Positions 34,731 through 41,585 of a stretch of 64,000 nucleotides of DNA are shown here, piece by piece (positions within the stretch are counted from its first letter, which is position 1; each line of letters begins with the position of its first letter). Source of the DNA: Sinimarinibacterium flocculans (GTDB lineage: Bacteria > Pseudomonadota > Gammaproteobacteria > Nevskiales > Nevskiaceae); assembly GCF_003201205.1 (NCBI RefSeq), contig NZ_QICN01000001.1, positions 248,001-312,000 on the forward strand, given 5' to 3'. The notes below the pieces were generated by a model that saw only the letters and a list, made by a program, of their open reading frames with translations, ran no database searches and was not told the origin of the DNA. The translations under genes and the position numbers were made by a program.

Positions 34731-35108
34731 ATGAAGTATCTCTGCCTGGCCTACGAGCAGGAGTCGAAGCTGGCGTCGATGTCGCGCGAGCAGTGGCAGT
34801 CGCTGCGCGAGGAGACGCTGGCCTATGTCGAACAGATGCAGCGCAGCGGACAGCTCATCACCACCTGGCCGCTGCAGACCGTGCGCAACGCCACCACCGT
34901 GCGCGTGCGCAACGGCCAGCTGTCGGCCACCGACGGACCGTTCGCCGAGACCAAGGAACAGCTCGGCGGCTTTTTCATGATCGAGGCACGCGACCTCAAC
35001 GAGGCGATCCAGATCGCCGGGCGCTGGCCGTCGGCGCGCTTCGGCAGCATCGAGGTGCGACCGATCGCGGAGGGTTTGCCCGAGGAGGGACGCTATGAAA
35101 CGAACTGA
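34731..35108 (+). CDS. YCII/DGPF-domain protein (second copy)
   Basis: This 125-aa paralogue of the preceding DGPF gene has MKYLCLAYEQESKLASMSREQWQSL, SATDGPFAETKEQLGGFFMIEARDLNEAIQIAGRWPS and FGSIEVRPIAEG. It is slightly longer than its paralogue because of an insertion after the first strand. It follows promoter 2 with a GGAG RBS. Its 3' end overlaps the start of the yceI-like gene by 14 bases. Confidence 0.92.
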   Translation: MKYLCLAYEQESKLASMSREQWQSLREETLAYVEQMQRSGQLITTWPLQTVRNATTVRVRNGQLSATDGPFAETKEQLGGFFMIEARDLNEAIQIAGRWPSARFGSIEVRPIAEGLPEEGRYETN

Positions 35109-35691
35109 ACGGCTGTTGCTTGCCCCGGCAGCGGCGCTGGGCATGGCGCTGGGCGCCGTGCCGGCCGCGGCGGCGCCGGTGGTCTATGAACTCGATCCGC
35201 TGCACACCTTTCCCAGCATCGAGTTCCCGCACATGGACATCTCGGTCTGGCGCGGCAAGTTCGATCGCACCAGCGGCACGGTCACGCTCGACCGCGAGGC
35301 GCGCAGCGGGCGGGTGGAAGTGCGGATCGACACCGCCAGCATCAACTTCGGCCTCGACATCATGGACGAGAAGGCGCGCGGCGAAGAATGGTTCGACGTC
35401 GCGCAGTATCCCGAGGCGACCTACGTCGGCGAGCTGCGCTTCGAAGGCGACAAGGCGGTTGCGGTCGACGGCGAGTTCACGTTCCGCGGCAAGACCCTGC
35501 CGCTGACCCTGACGCTCAACAGCTTCAAGTGCATCGAGCATCCCTTCTACAAGAAGGAGGTCTGCGGCGCCGATGCGCTGGGCGAACTCAACTGGGGCGT
35601 CTACGGCATGAAGTACAGCGAGTTCGGCCAGGGCGACGCCGGGCGGGTGACACTGCGCATCCAGGCGGAGGCGATGCCCAAGTCCGATTGA
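35095..35691 (+). CDS. Periplasmic YceI-family lipid-binding protein
   Basis: This 198-aa protein has a signal peptide (LLLAPAAALGMALGAVPAAAA) and the lipocalin-like YceI fold: YELDPLHTFPSIEFPHMDISVWRGKFDRTSGTVTLD, FRGKTLPLTLTLNSFKC and GMKYSEFGQGDAGRVTLRI. Family members bind polyisoprenoid or other amphiphiles in the periplasm. The start overlaps the DGPF gene by 14 bases, suggesting coupling and control by promoter 2. Two cysteines (CIEHPFYKKEVC) may form a disulfide. Confidence 0.92.
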   Translation: MKRTERLLLAPAAALGMALGAVPAAAAPVVYELDPLHTFPSIEFPHMDISVWRGKFDRTSGTVTLDREARSGRVEVRIDTASINFGLDIMDEKARGEEWFDVAQYPEATYVGELRFEGDKAVAVDGEFTFRGKTLPLTLTLNSFKCIEHPFYKKEVCGADALGELNWGVYGMKYSEFGQGDAGRVTLRIQAEAMPKSD

Positions 35692-35699
35692 CGGCGGAG

Positions 35700-35726
35700 T
35701 GTCGAACGGGCCGTGTCCGGTTCGAC
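35700..35726 (+). promoter_or_regulatory. ECF42-type promoter 3 (upstream of VOC-DUF1428-sigma operon)
   Basis: TGTCGA at 35700-35705 and CGAC at 35723-35726 with a 17-bp spacer, 56 bases before the VOC gene. Because VOC, DUF1428 and the sigma gene follow in close order, this implies autoregulation of the sigma factor. Confidence 0.75.
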
Positions 35727-35782
35727 CAGAAGGTGGAAGCCTTCGCCATCCGCGAGGGCAGTCGATTCAAGGAGCCGAAACG

Positions 35783-36184
35783 ATGTCCACGATGATCTTC
35801 GTCAACCTGCCCGTCGCCGACCTGAAGAAGTCCATGTCGTTCTTCGAGGCACTGGGCTGGCACTTCAATCCGCAATTCACCGACGACACGGCCGCCTGCC
35901 TGGTGATCAGCGACACCGTCCACGCGATGCTGCACACGCATGCCTCGTTCCGCCGCTTCACGCCCAAGGCGATCTGCGATGCGCACACGACCAGCGAGGT
36001 GCTGATCGCGCTGTCCTGCGACAGCCGTGCGCAGGTCGACGAGCGGGTCGGAAAGGCCATGGCCGCCGGCGCGAAGCCGTTCCGCGAGCCACAGGATCAC
36101 GGTTTCATGTACGAGCGTGCGTTTCAGGATCTCGATGGACACATCTGGGAAATGATGTGGATGGACCCCGCGGCCGTGCAATGA
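35783..36184 (+). CDS. VOC (glyoxalase/bleomycin-resistance fold) protein
   Basis: This 133-aa protein of the vicinal oxygen chelate superfamily has FVNLPVADLKKSMSFFEALGW, ACLVISDTVHAMLHTHASF and FQDLDGHIWEMMWMDP. It could be a glyoxalase-like enzyme or a ligand-binding relative; metal ligands are not certain from sequence. It is the first gene after ECF42-type promoter 3. The start follows a GGAG RBS. Confidence 0.88.
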   Translation: MSTMIFVNLPVADLKKSMSFFEALGWHFNPQFTDDTAACLVISDTVHAMLHTHASFRRFTPKAICDAHTTSEVLIALSCDSRAQVDERVGKAMAAGAKPFREPQDHGFMYERAFQDLDGHIWEMMWMDPAAVQ

Positions 36185-36223
36185 TCGCGGCTGCCTGACC
36201 CACACTGCGAGAGGAGAGGTCGG

Positions 36224-36577
36224 ATGTCATACGTCGATGGTTTCGTACTGCCGGTGCCGAAGGACAAGCTCGGCGAATACCGCAAGATGGCGCGCCTGGG
36301 CGGCAAGGTCTGGCGCGAGCATGGCGCGCTGGCCTACGTCGAGTGCGTGGAGGACGACGTCAAGCCGGGCAAGCACACCTCGTTCCCGCAGAGCGTGAAG
36401 CTCAAGAAGGGCGAGGTCGTGGTCTTCGCCTGGGTGGTCTACAAGTCGCGCAAGGATCGCGACCGCGTGATGAAGAAGGTCATGAGCGATCCGCGTCTGC
36501 AGATGGACCCCAAGAAGATGCCCTTCGACGGCAAGCGCATGTTCTGGGGCGGCTTCAAGCCGATCGTCGAGATGTAG
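36224..36577 (+). CDS. DUF1428 family protein
   Basis: This 117-aa protein of the DUF1428 (YbaA-like, dimeric alpha/beta barrel) family has MSYVDGFVLPVPKDKLGEYRKMARLGGKVWREHGAL, FPQSVKLKKGEVVVFAWVVYKSRKDRDRV and a C-terminal MPFDGKRMFWGGFKPIVEM. The function is unknown. It lies 39 bases after the VOC gene and 18 bases before the sigma factor gene. Confidence 0.92.
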   Translation: MSYVDGFVLPVPKDKLGEYRKMARLGGKVWREHGALAYVECVEDDVKPGKHTSFPQSVKLKKGEVVVFAWVVYKSRKDRDRVMKKVMSDPRLQMDPKKMPFDGKRMFWGGFKPIVEM

Positions 36578-36595
36578 CCGGCGCGGGCAGGCGCG

Positions 36596-37846
36596 ATGAA
36601 GGCACCGGCCGCCATCGATATCCGCCGCGTCGTCGATGCGGTCTACCGCGACGAGTCGCGGCGGGTACTGGCGACGCTGATCCGCCTGCTCGGCGATTTC
36701 GACCTGGCGGAGGAGGCGCTGCACGAGGCCTTTGCCGCCGCGGTCGAGCAGTGGCAGCGCGATGGCGTGCCGGACAGTCCCCGTGCCTGGCTGGTCTCGG
36801 CCGGTCGCTTCAAGGCGATCGACGTGATCCGCCGCCGCGCGCGTTTCGACGCCTCGCTGCACCTGGTCGCGGACGAGCTCTACGCCGAGGCCGACAACGA
36901 CCGCGACGACGAGCATCTCGAGGACGACCGCCTGCGGCTGATGTTCACCTGCTGCCACCCGGCATTGCCGGCCGACGCCCAGGTGGCGCTGACGCTGCGC
37001 GAGGTCTGCGGACTGACGACCGAGGAGATCGCGCACGCCTTCCTCACCGCGCCGTCGACGCTGGCCCAGCGCATCGTGCGCGCCAAGAACAAGATCCGCG
37101 ACGCCAGGATTCCGTACGAGGTGCCGGGCCGCGCCGAGCTGCCGCAGCGGCTCGAATCGGTGCTGCGGGTCGTCTACCTCGTGTTCAACGAAGGGTATTC
37201 GGCGTCGTCCGGCACGGAGCTGACGCGCCACGATCTTTCGGCCGAGGCCATCCGGCTCGGGCGCCTCTTGCTGGAGCTGCTGCCGGACCCGGAAGTCATG
37301 GGCCTGCTGGCGCTGATGCTGCTGCAGGAGTCGCGCCGTACGGCGCGCAGCACCGCCGGCGGCGACCTGATCCTGCTGGAGGACCAGGACCGCGGCCTGT
37401 GGAACCGCGAGCTGATCGCGCAGGGCAGTGCGCTGGTGGAGCGCGCGCTGTCGTCGCGGCGCTTCGGGCCGTACAGCCTGCAGGCGGCGATTGCCGCCGT
37501 ACACGCCGACGCGAAGACCGCGGCCGAGACGGACTGGGCGGAGATCGTCGGGCTCTACGACGTGCTGCACCGGCTCGAACCGTCGCCGGTGGTCGAGCTC
37601 AACCGCGCGGTCGCCGTGGCGATGCGCGACGGTGCCGACGCCGGCCTGCGGCTGGTCGACGCGATCCTCGCGCGCGGCGAGCTGCGCGACTACCACTTCG
37701 CGCATGCCGCGCGCGCGGAGTTCTGCCGCCGGCTCGGTCGTCGCGCCGAGGCGCGCGAAGGCTACGAGCAGGCCCTGGCACTCGCACGCCAGGAGCCGGA
37801 ACGACGCTTCCTGGAGCGGCGCCTCGACGCGCTGCGCGGCGCCTGA
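36596..37846 (+). CDS. ECF42-group RNA polymerase sigma factor with C-terminal TPR-like extension
   Basis: This 416-aa protein is much longer than a standard ECF sigma. Sigma region 2 (VYRDESRRVLATLIRLLGDFDLAEEALHEAFAAAVEQW) and region 4 (LPADAQVALTLREVCGLTTEEIAHAFLTAPSTLAQRIVRAKNKIRD) are followed by about 230 residues of helical repeats (PYSLQAAIAAVHADAK, FCRRLGRRAEAREGYEQALALARQ), the ECF42 hallmark. No anti-sigma gene is present, as is usual for the group, where the C-terminal part is thought to control activity. The neighbouring DGPF, DUF899, VOC and YceI genes are its expected regulon. Confidence 0.95.
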   Translation: MKAPAAIDIRRVVDAVYRDESRRVLATLIRLLGDFDLAEEALHEAFAAAVEQWQRDGVPDSPRAWLVSAGRFKAIDVIRRRARFDASLHLVADELYAEADNDRDDEHLEDDRLRLMFTCCHPALPADAQVALTLREVCGLTTEEIAHAFLTAPSTLAQRIVRAKNKIRDARIPYEVPGRAELPQRLESVLRVVYLVFNEGYSASSGTELTRHDLSAEAIRLGRLLLELLPDPEVMGLLALMLLQESRRTARSTAGGDLILLEDQDRGLWNRELIAQGSALVERALSSRRFGPYSLQAAIAAVHADAKTAAETDWAEIVGLYDVLHRLEPSPVVELNRAVAVAMRDGADAGLRLVDAILARGELRDYHFAHAARAEFCRRLGRRAEAREGYEQALALARQEPERRFLERRLDALRGA

Positions 37847-37849
37847 GGC

Positions 37850-37881
37850 TTGACTCCGGACCGGGGTCCGGAGTGCAGGCT
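37850..37881 (+). promoter_or_regulatory. ZntR-like MerR-family promoter upstream of the DUF3703 gene
   Basis: TTGACT (37850-37855) and CAGGCT (37876-37881) are separated by an overlong 20-bp spacer. The spacer contains a perfect dyad: ACTCCGGACC (37853-37862) and GGTCCGGAGT (37865-37874). Overlong spacers with such dyads are the mark of MerR-type activators; the TTGACTC and GAGTG ends match E. coli zntA. It starts 4 bases after the sigma-gene stop. Confidence 0.72.
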
Positions 37882-37909
37882 GCGCGCCGGGTTCCTCCAG
37901 GAGCGGTGC

Positions 37910-38296
37910 ATGAGCAAGGCAAGCGGACGTTTCCGTCGGTGGCGCGACTTCGTCCGCCACATCCGCCCGAGTGTCAGCGCGGAGCTGGCCGCGGCGGACG
38001 CGGCCGAGCAGGCCGGCGATCCGGCGCGGGCATACGCGCATCTGGAACGCGCGCACGTGCTCGGCCAGGGTTCGACGCGCGAACACGTGCGCGTGCACCT
38101 GCGCATGCTGCAGTGGGGCCTGCGCCACCGCGACCGCCGCGAGGTGCGCGGCCAGATGCTGCGCCTGGTCGGCGCCGCGACCAAGACGGCCGTCGGCCTG
38201 GTGCCCACCGGCAACACCGGCGGCAGCAACATCAGCCCGTTCCGCCGCCTGCCGGTGCCCGCGGACCTGCAGGCCATCATCGACGCGGCACGTTGA
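37910..38296 (+). CDS. DUF3703 family protein
   Basis: This 128-aa cytosolic protein begins MSKASGRFRRWRDFVRHIRPSVSAELAAADAAEQAGDPARAYAHLERAHVLGQGSTREHVRVHLRMLQWGLRHRDRREVRGQ. It contains many histidines and helical, TPR-like sequence, and ends GLVPTGNTGGSNISPFRRLPVPADLQ, the conserved DUF3703 tail. Relatives tend to be found near heavy-metal resistance genes, which agrees with the ZntR-like promoter directly upstream. Its role is unknown. Confidence 0.87.
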   Translation: MSKASGRFRRWRDFVRHIRPSVSAELAAADAAEQAGDPARAYAHLERAHVLGQGSTREHVRVHLRMLQWGLRHRDRREVRGQMLRLVGAATKTAVGLVPTGNTGGSNISPFRRLPVPADLQAIIDAAR

Positions 38297-38366
38297 CCTC
38301 GAAGGTCATCGCCGAGACGGGAGAGCGGCGCTAGGCTGTCCGGGTCCGTCCACCCGGAGACCGCCG

Positions 38367-38771
38367 ATGCACGAGTTCGCCGAGCGCTTCGCCGAGGCCT
38401 GGGCGCGGCCGACGCCCGAGGGCCTCGTCGCCCTGCTGTGCGAGGACGTCGTGCTGCGACAGCCGCACCTGCCGGCGATCCGTGGGCGCGACGCCGCCCG
38501 GCACGAGCTGTCGCGACTGCTGCGCTGCCTGCCGGAACTGCACGGCGAGATCGACCGCGCCAGCGGCGACGATCAGACGGTGTTCATCGAGTGGCGCATG
38601 AAGCCGCTGCGCAATGCCAGAACCGCGATCCCCGCGGTGGACCGCTTCCTGCTGCGCGACGGCCTCGGCAGCGAGCGCACGGTCTACTTCGATCAACTGG
38701 CGATGCTGCGCAGCGTGTTGCGCCATGCCCGCCTCTGGCCGGGCTTCCTGCGCTACCGGCTCGGACGTTAG
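38367..38771 (+). CDS. SnoaL-like nuclear transport factor 2-fold protein
   Basis: This 134-aa protein begins MHEFAERFAEAWARPTPEGLVALLCEDVVLRQPHLPAIRGRDAARHELSRLL and has the cone-shaped NTF2/SnoaL pattern ending DQLAMLRSVLRHARLWPGFLRYRLGR. Such proteins bind or isomerise small hydrophobic ligands. Its TAG stop lies inside the terminal inverted repeat of the adjacent MITE-like element, so the original C-terminus may have been changed by insertion. Small dyads upstream (38294-38308 and 38340-38357) may be regulatory. Confidence 0.75.
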   Translation: MHEFAERFAEAWARPTPEGLVALLCEDVVLRQPHLPAIRGRDAARHELSRLLRCLPELHGEIDRASGDDQTVFIEWRMKPLRNARTAIPAVDRFLLRDGLGSERTVYFDQLAMLRSVLRHARLWPGFLRYRLGR

Positions 38772-39020
38772 CCCGCATTTCTCACAGGGTCGCCTTCGAT
38801 CCCCGCACCAGGGCCGGAACTCATTGAGGATTTCGTGATGCGCTCGCAAAACAAGCGGTCATCGGGATCGAAGGCTGATCGGCGCTGGCCTGCCTGCGGT
38901 GCCATCAGCTTGGGCTTCACTCAACCGATGGAACAACCATCGGTTTCGCTCCAGCCCGGCGCTGCTGGCATCCTCGGCCTACGGCCATCGCTCGATCACC
39001 CTGTGAGAAATGCGGGCTAA
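38768..39020. mobile_element. 253-bp MITE-like element with 23-bp perfect terminal inverted repeats
   Basis: The ends at 38768-38790 and 38998-39020 are exact reverse complements over 23 bp (core GCCCGCATTTCTCACAGGGT). Internal structure includes GCCTTCGATCCC (38792-38803) against its complement at 38864-38875, and a perfect hairpin ACCGATGG/CCATCGGT (38924-38944). The element carries no transposase. It lies exactly between two convergent genes and supplies both stop codons. The termini may belong to an IS1380-like family, but I am unsure. Confidence 0.8.
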
Positions 39021-40321
39021 CCGATCCCGATCAGGCGCAGGGCGGAGGTTGCCAGTGTCGGCTCCACCGCCAGCAGGCGGAACGCGATCACCTGCGCGAT
39101 TCCGACGCAGAAGCCCAGCGCCGCGCCGGTGGCGATCAGCATCCACTCGTCCTCCTTGAAGGCCGGCCGCAGCATGCGTTCGAACTCCAGCGGCGGCAGC
39201 ACTTCCAGACGGCCCGCCAGCGTGCTGCTGATGTCCATCGCGTCCTTGGCGTAACCGTCGACGGCGCGCACGGTCTGAGGCAGCCGCGAGACGATGCGGC
39301 TGACGGCGGTGTCCTTCATCGCCACGTAGCGCTTGGTGCCGACGGTCCACGCCACGAACGGACGGGCGATGCCGGACTGCTCGTCGATCGTGCGCTTGAC
39401 GTGCTTGGCGATCATGCTGAACACGCGGTCGGCGTACGGGCCCTTGAGCACGGCCTCGATGATGTTCGACGGCGTGACGATCTCGTCGGCGATCAGGCGC
39501 GCGTAGTCGCGGGAGATTTCCTTCTGCCGCTTGAAGAACAGGCCCTGGATCGTGAACGGCCCGATACGGCGCGGCGTCTGCGGCCGGAAGATCATCTCCA
39601 GCGCCACGTAGTTGGTCGCCCAGCCCACCAGCAGGCCGAACAGCGGCAGTTGCCAGCTTGCCTTGTAGAAGGTCCAGCCGATCATCTGGAACACGCCGAA
39701 CAGCAGGCCGAAGTACAGGCCGGAGCGGCCGATGAACTTGAACTCTTCCTTGCCGGTTTCCTGGAACACGGCATTGATCAGCGCGCGGTCGCGGATCAGC
39801 GTGGAGACGACCATCTCCTTGAGGTCGAAGACCATCTCCACGTCGTTGCGCAGCTCGCCCATGATCTGCGCCACCACCTGCGGCGTGTCGTCCTGGATGC
39901 GCCGGACGATGATGTTGCGCACGCGGATCGGCAGCGTCTCCCACAGCGTGGGCTCGTACTCGCGCATGATCTCGTCCATCAGATCGTCGACGAGGGCCAG
40001 CAGCGGCTTTTCGATCTCCGCCGCCACGCGCGCCGGCTCCAGGCGGTCGAAGATCTCGCGCTCGGTCACCAGCGTAGGCACCAGCGTCTCGCAGGCGATC
40101 GCCGCCATCTTGCCGGCCTTGCGCGGGATGATGCCCTGCCAGCCGAAGATCGGCGGCTTGCCGACGAAATCCAGCGGATAGAACATCATTTTGATGGCGA
40201 TGACGTTGGTCACGTAACCCACCAGACCGCTGGTCACCGGGATGGACAGGTACAGCCAGAGGTTCGCCTTGAAGTCGGCGAGCGCCAACGTCAGAAAGTC
40301 CATGCTCATGAGTTCATCCAC
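39017..40321 (-). CDS. DUF445 family membrane protein
   Basis: This 434-aa membrane protein of the DUF445 family has an N-terminal helix pair (LYLSIPVTSGLVGYVTNVIAIKMMFYPLDFVGKPPIFGWQGIIPRKAGKMA). A second copy of the same motif near residue 240 (LFGLLVGWATNYVALEMIFRPQTPRRIGPFTIQGLFFKRQKEISRDYA) shows an internal duplication. A C-terminal transmembrane helix (MLIATGAALGFCVGIAQVIAF) follows. Its function is unknown. The stop codon falls in the terminal repeat of the MITE-like element. Confidence 0.88.
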   Translation of the reverse strand: MDELMSMDFLTLALADFKANLWLYLSIPVTSGLVGYVTNVIAIKMMFYPLDFVGKPPIFGWQGIIPRKAGKMAAIACETLVPTLVTEREIFDRLEPARVAAEIEKPLLALVDDLMDEIMREYEPTLWETLPIRVRNIIVRRIQDDTPQVVAQIMGELRNDVEMVFDLKEMVVSTLIRDRALINAVFQETGKEEFKFIGRSGLYFGLLFGVFQMIGWTFYKASWQLPLFGLLVGWATNYVALEMIFRPQTPRRIGPFTIQGLFFKRQKEISRDYARLIADEIVTPSNIIEAVLKGPYADRVFSMIAKHVKRTIDEQSGIARPFVAWTVGTKRYVAMKDTAVSRIVSRLPQTVRAVDGYAKDAMDISSTLAGRLEVLPPLEFERMLRPAFKEDEWMLIATGAALGFCVGIAQVIAFRLLAVEPTLATSALRLIGIG

Positions 40322-40366
40322 ACCGGTCGGCGTCCGCGACCCGGCCTGCGCCGCAGACGCACCGGG

Positions 40367-41071
40367 CTAGTCGCGCGGCGCGCATGCGTCCCAGAACGCC
40401 CGGCCCAGGTCCGACAGTTGCAGCACCCGCCGCTGATAGTGCACCGTGCTCAGCGCGCCGGGCTTGGCCTGCTCCACGGCCTCGCGGACCGCGCCGTCCG
40501 CCTCCAGCATCTGGTACTTGATCTCCAGGCGGTCGTCCTCGGCGGCGGATTCGACCAGCCCCAGCGCCCGCAGGCGCGCGATGTAGGCGGGGGTCTGCCC
40601 CAGCAGCCGGACACCCGCCAGCTTGCCGAGGCCGCTGACGTTCGACACCAGGCGCTGCGTCGCCGGCCCCAGGCGCGGGCCGATGGCCACGTGCAGCAGC
40701 GGCACCGCAGCTTCTTTCGCCAGCGCCTTGAGAATCAGCAACTCGTCGGCGACGAGCTGGTCGAGCAGCAGATGGAACAAGGCGTCCGTCGCCTGTTCCG
40801 GCGTCTGCTCCTCGGCGCGCGCAAGCAGGCGCGCCGCGCGTTCCTGCAGGCCGGGCTGTCGGCCGGAGGCTCCGGCGCGGGCGGGGCCGCAGGCATCGTC
40901 CGGGTCCAGGTGATCGAGACGGTGCTTGAGCTCGCCGAGCACGCGCGTCTCCACGCGCTCCAGCTGCCGCTGCGCGAGCTGCGCACCCGGCAGCGTCTGC
41001 GCCACCTCCCTCACGCGCCGGAACAGGGCGCCGAAATCGTGGCTGGCGGCGTCGCGATGATCGTCTTGCAT
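40367..41071 (-). CDS. Hypothetical protein, possibly Abi-alpha/DUF4393-like
   Basis: This 234-aa soluble protein has ARLLARAEEQTPEQATDALFHLLLDQLVADELLILKALAKE and YIARLRALGLVESAAEDDRLEIKYQMLEADGAVREAVEQA. This resembles the helical core of DUF4393 (Abi-alpha) proteins by eye only. It lies 45 bases upstream of the DUF445 gene in the same direction. I use the ATG at 41071 (MQDDHRDAASHDFGALF); the longer frame to 41128 has an unusual Arg/Gly-rich start. An abortive-infection role would be a guess. Confidence 0.6.
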   Translation of the reverse strand: MQDDHRDAASHDFGALFRRVREVAQTLPGAQLAQRQLERVETRVLGELKHRLDHLDPDDACGPARAGASGRQPGLQERAARLLARAEEQTPEQATDALFHLLLDQLVADELLILKALAKEAAVPLLHVAIGPRLGPATQRLVSNVSGLGKLAGVRLLGQTPAYIARLRALGLVESAAEDDRLEIKYQMLEADGAVREAVEQAKPGALSTVHYQRRVLQLSDLGRAFWDACAPRD

Positions 41072-41239
41072 GGATTGGTTCGTTCCCCCGGGGCGGCCCC
41101 TGCCGGCCCGACCGCGCCGGGCAGACAAGAAGCCCGGCCGGGCAGCCGCGAGCGTACCATCAATCGATGGCGAGGTCGCTCAAAAACCCGCGGGCTGCCT
41201 GCCACACCATGCGCCGCTGTACACTGGCGCCCCGACACC

Positions 41240-41315
41240 GCGCCCGTAGCTCAATGGATAGAGCATCAGGCTTCGAACCTGAGGGTTGGGAGTTCGAGTC
41301 TCTCCGGGCGCGCCA
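41240..41315 (+). tRNA. tRNA-Arg (anticodon UCG)
   Basis: The acceptor GCGCCCG (41240-41246) pairs with CGGGCGC (41305-41311), followed by G and an encoded CCA. The anticodon stem TCAGG/CCTGA encloses CTTCGAA, anticodon UCG, and the T arm contains GTTCGAGTC. A weak -10-like TACACT lies at 41220-41225. The DNA after it is more AT-rich, so it may have been an integration site. Confidence 0.95.
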
Positions 41316-41457
41316 GTTCTTCGAGTGTTTGCCCAGTAACGGATTCGCTACTCGCTGGCAACCATCAGCCGGTGACAAGGGAAAGGCAAGTATTAGGGGG
41401 GTAGCCGTTGCGTCGCTCGATTACAGCCATCTGCTGGCGAGTCGCCGCACGCAAATA

Positions 41458-41478
41458 GAGCCCGCACTAGGCGGGCTC
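41458..41478. terminator. Hairpin downstream of tRNA-Arg and the patatin gene
   Basis: GAGCCCGC (41458-41465) and GCGGGCTC (41471-41478) form a perfect 8-bp stem around ACTAG. It lies between the plus-strand tRNA and the minus-strand patatin gene, so it could end both transcripts. T content after the stem is modest. Confidence 0.55.
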
Positions 41479-41585
41479 TTAACCTTCAACTCCATGAAGA
41501 AAAACGTTTCTAACTAATTGATTACGCGGCTGTTCATGTCGACACTCCTAGCGAATCATGAAGCCTAGTGTACAGCAGCAAACAC

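Noticed and set aside
38835-39020. 61-residue frame inside the MITE-like element
   Set aside because: No similarity to transposases by eye, and it runs into the terminal repeat; the element looks non-autonomous.
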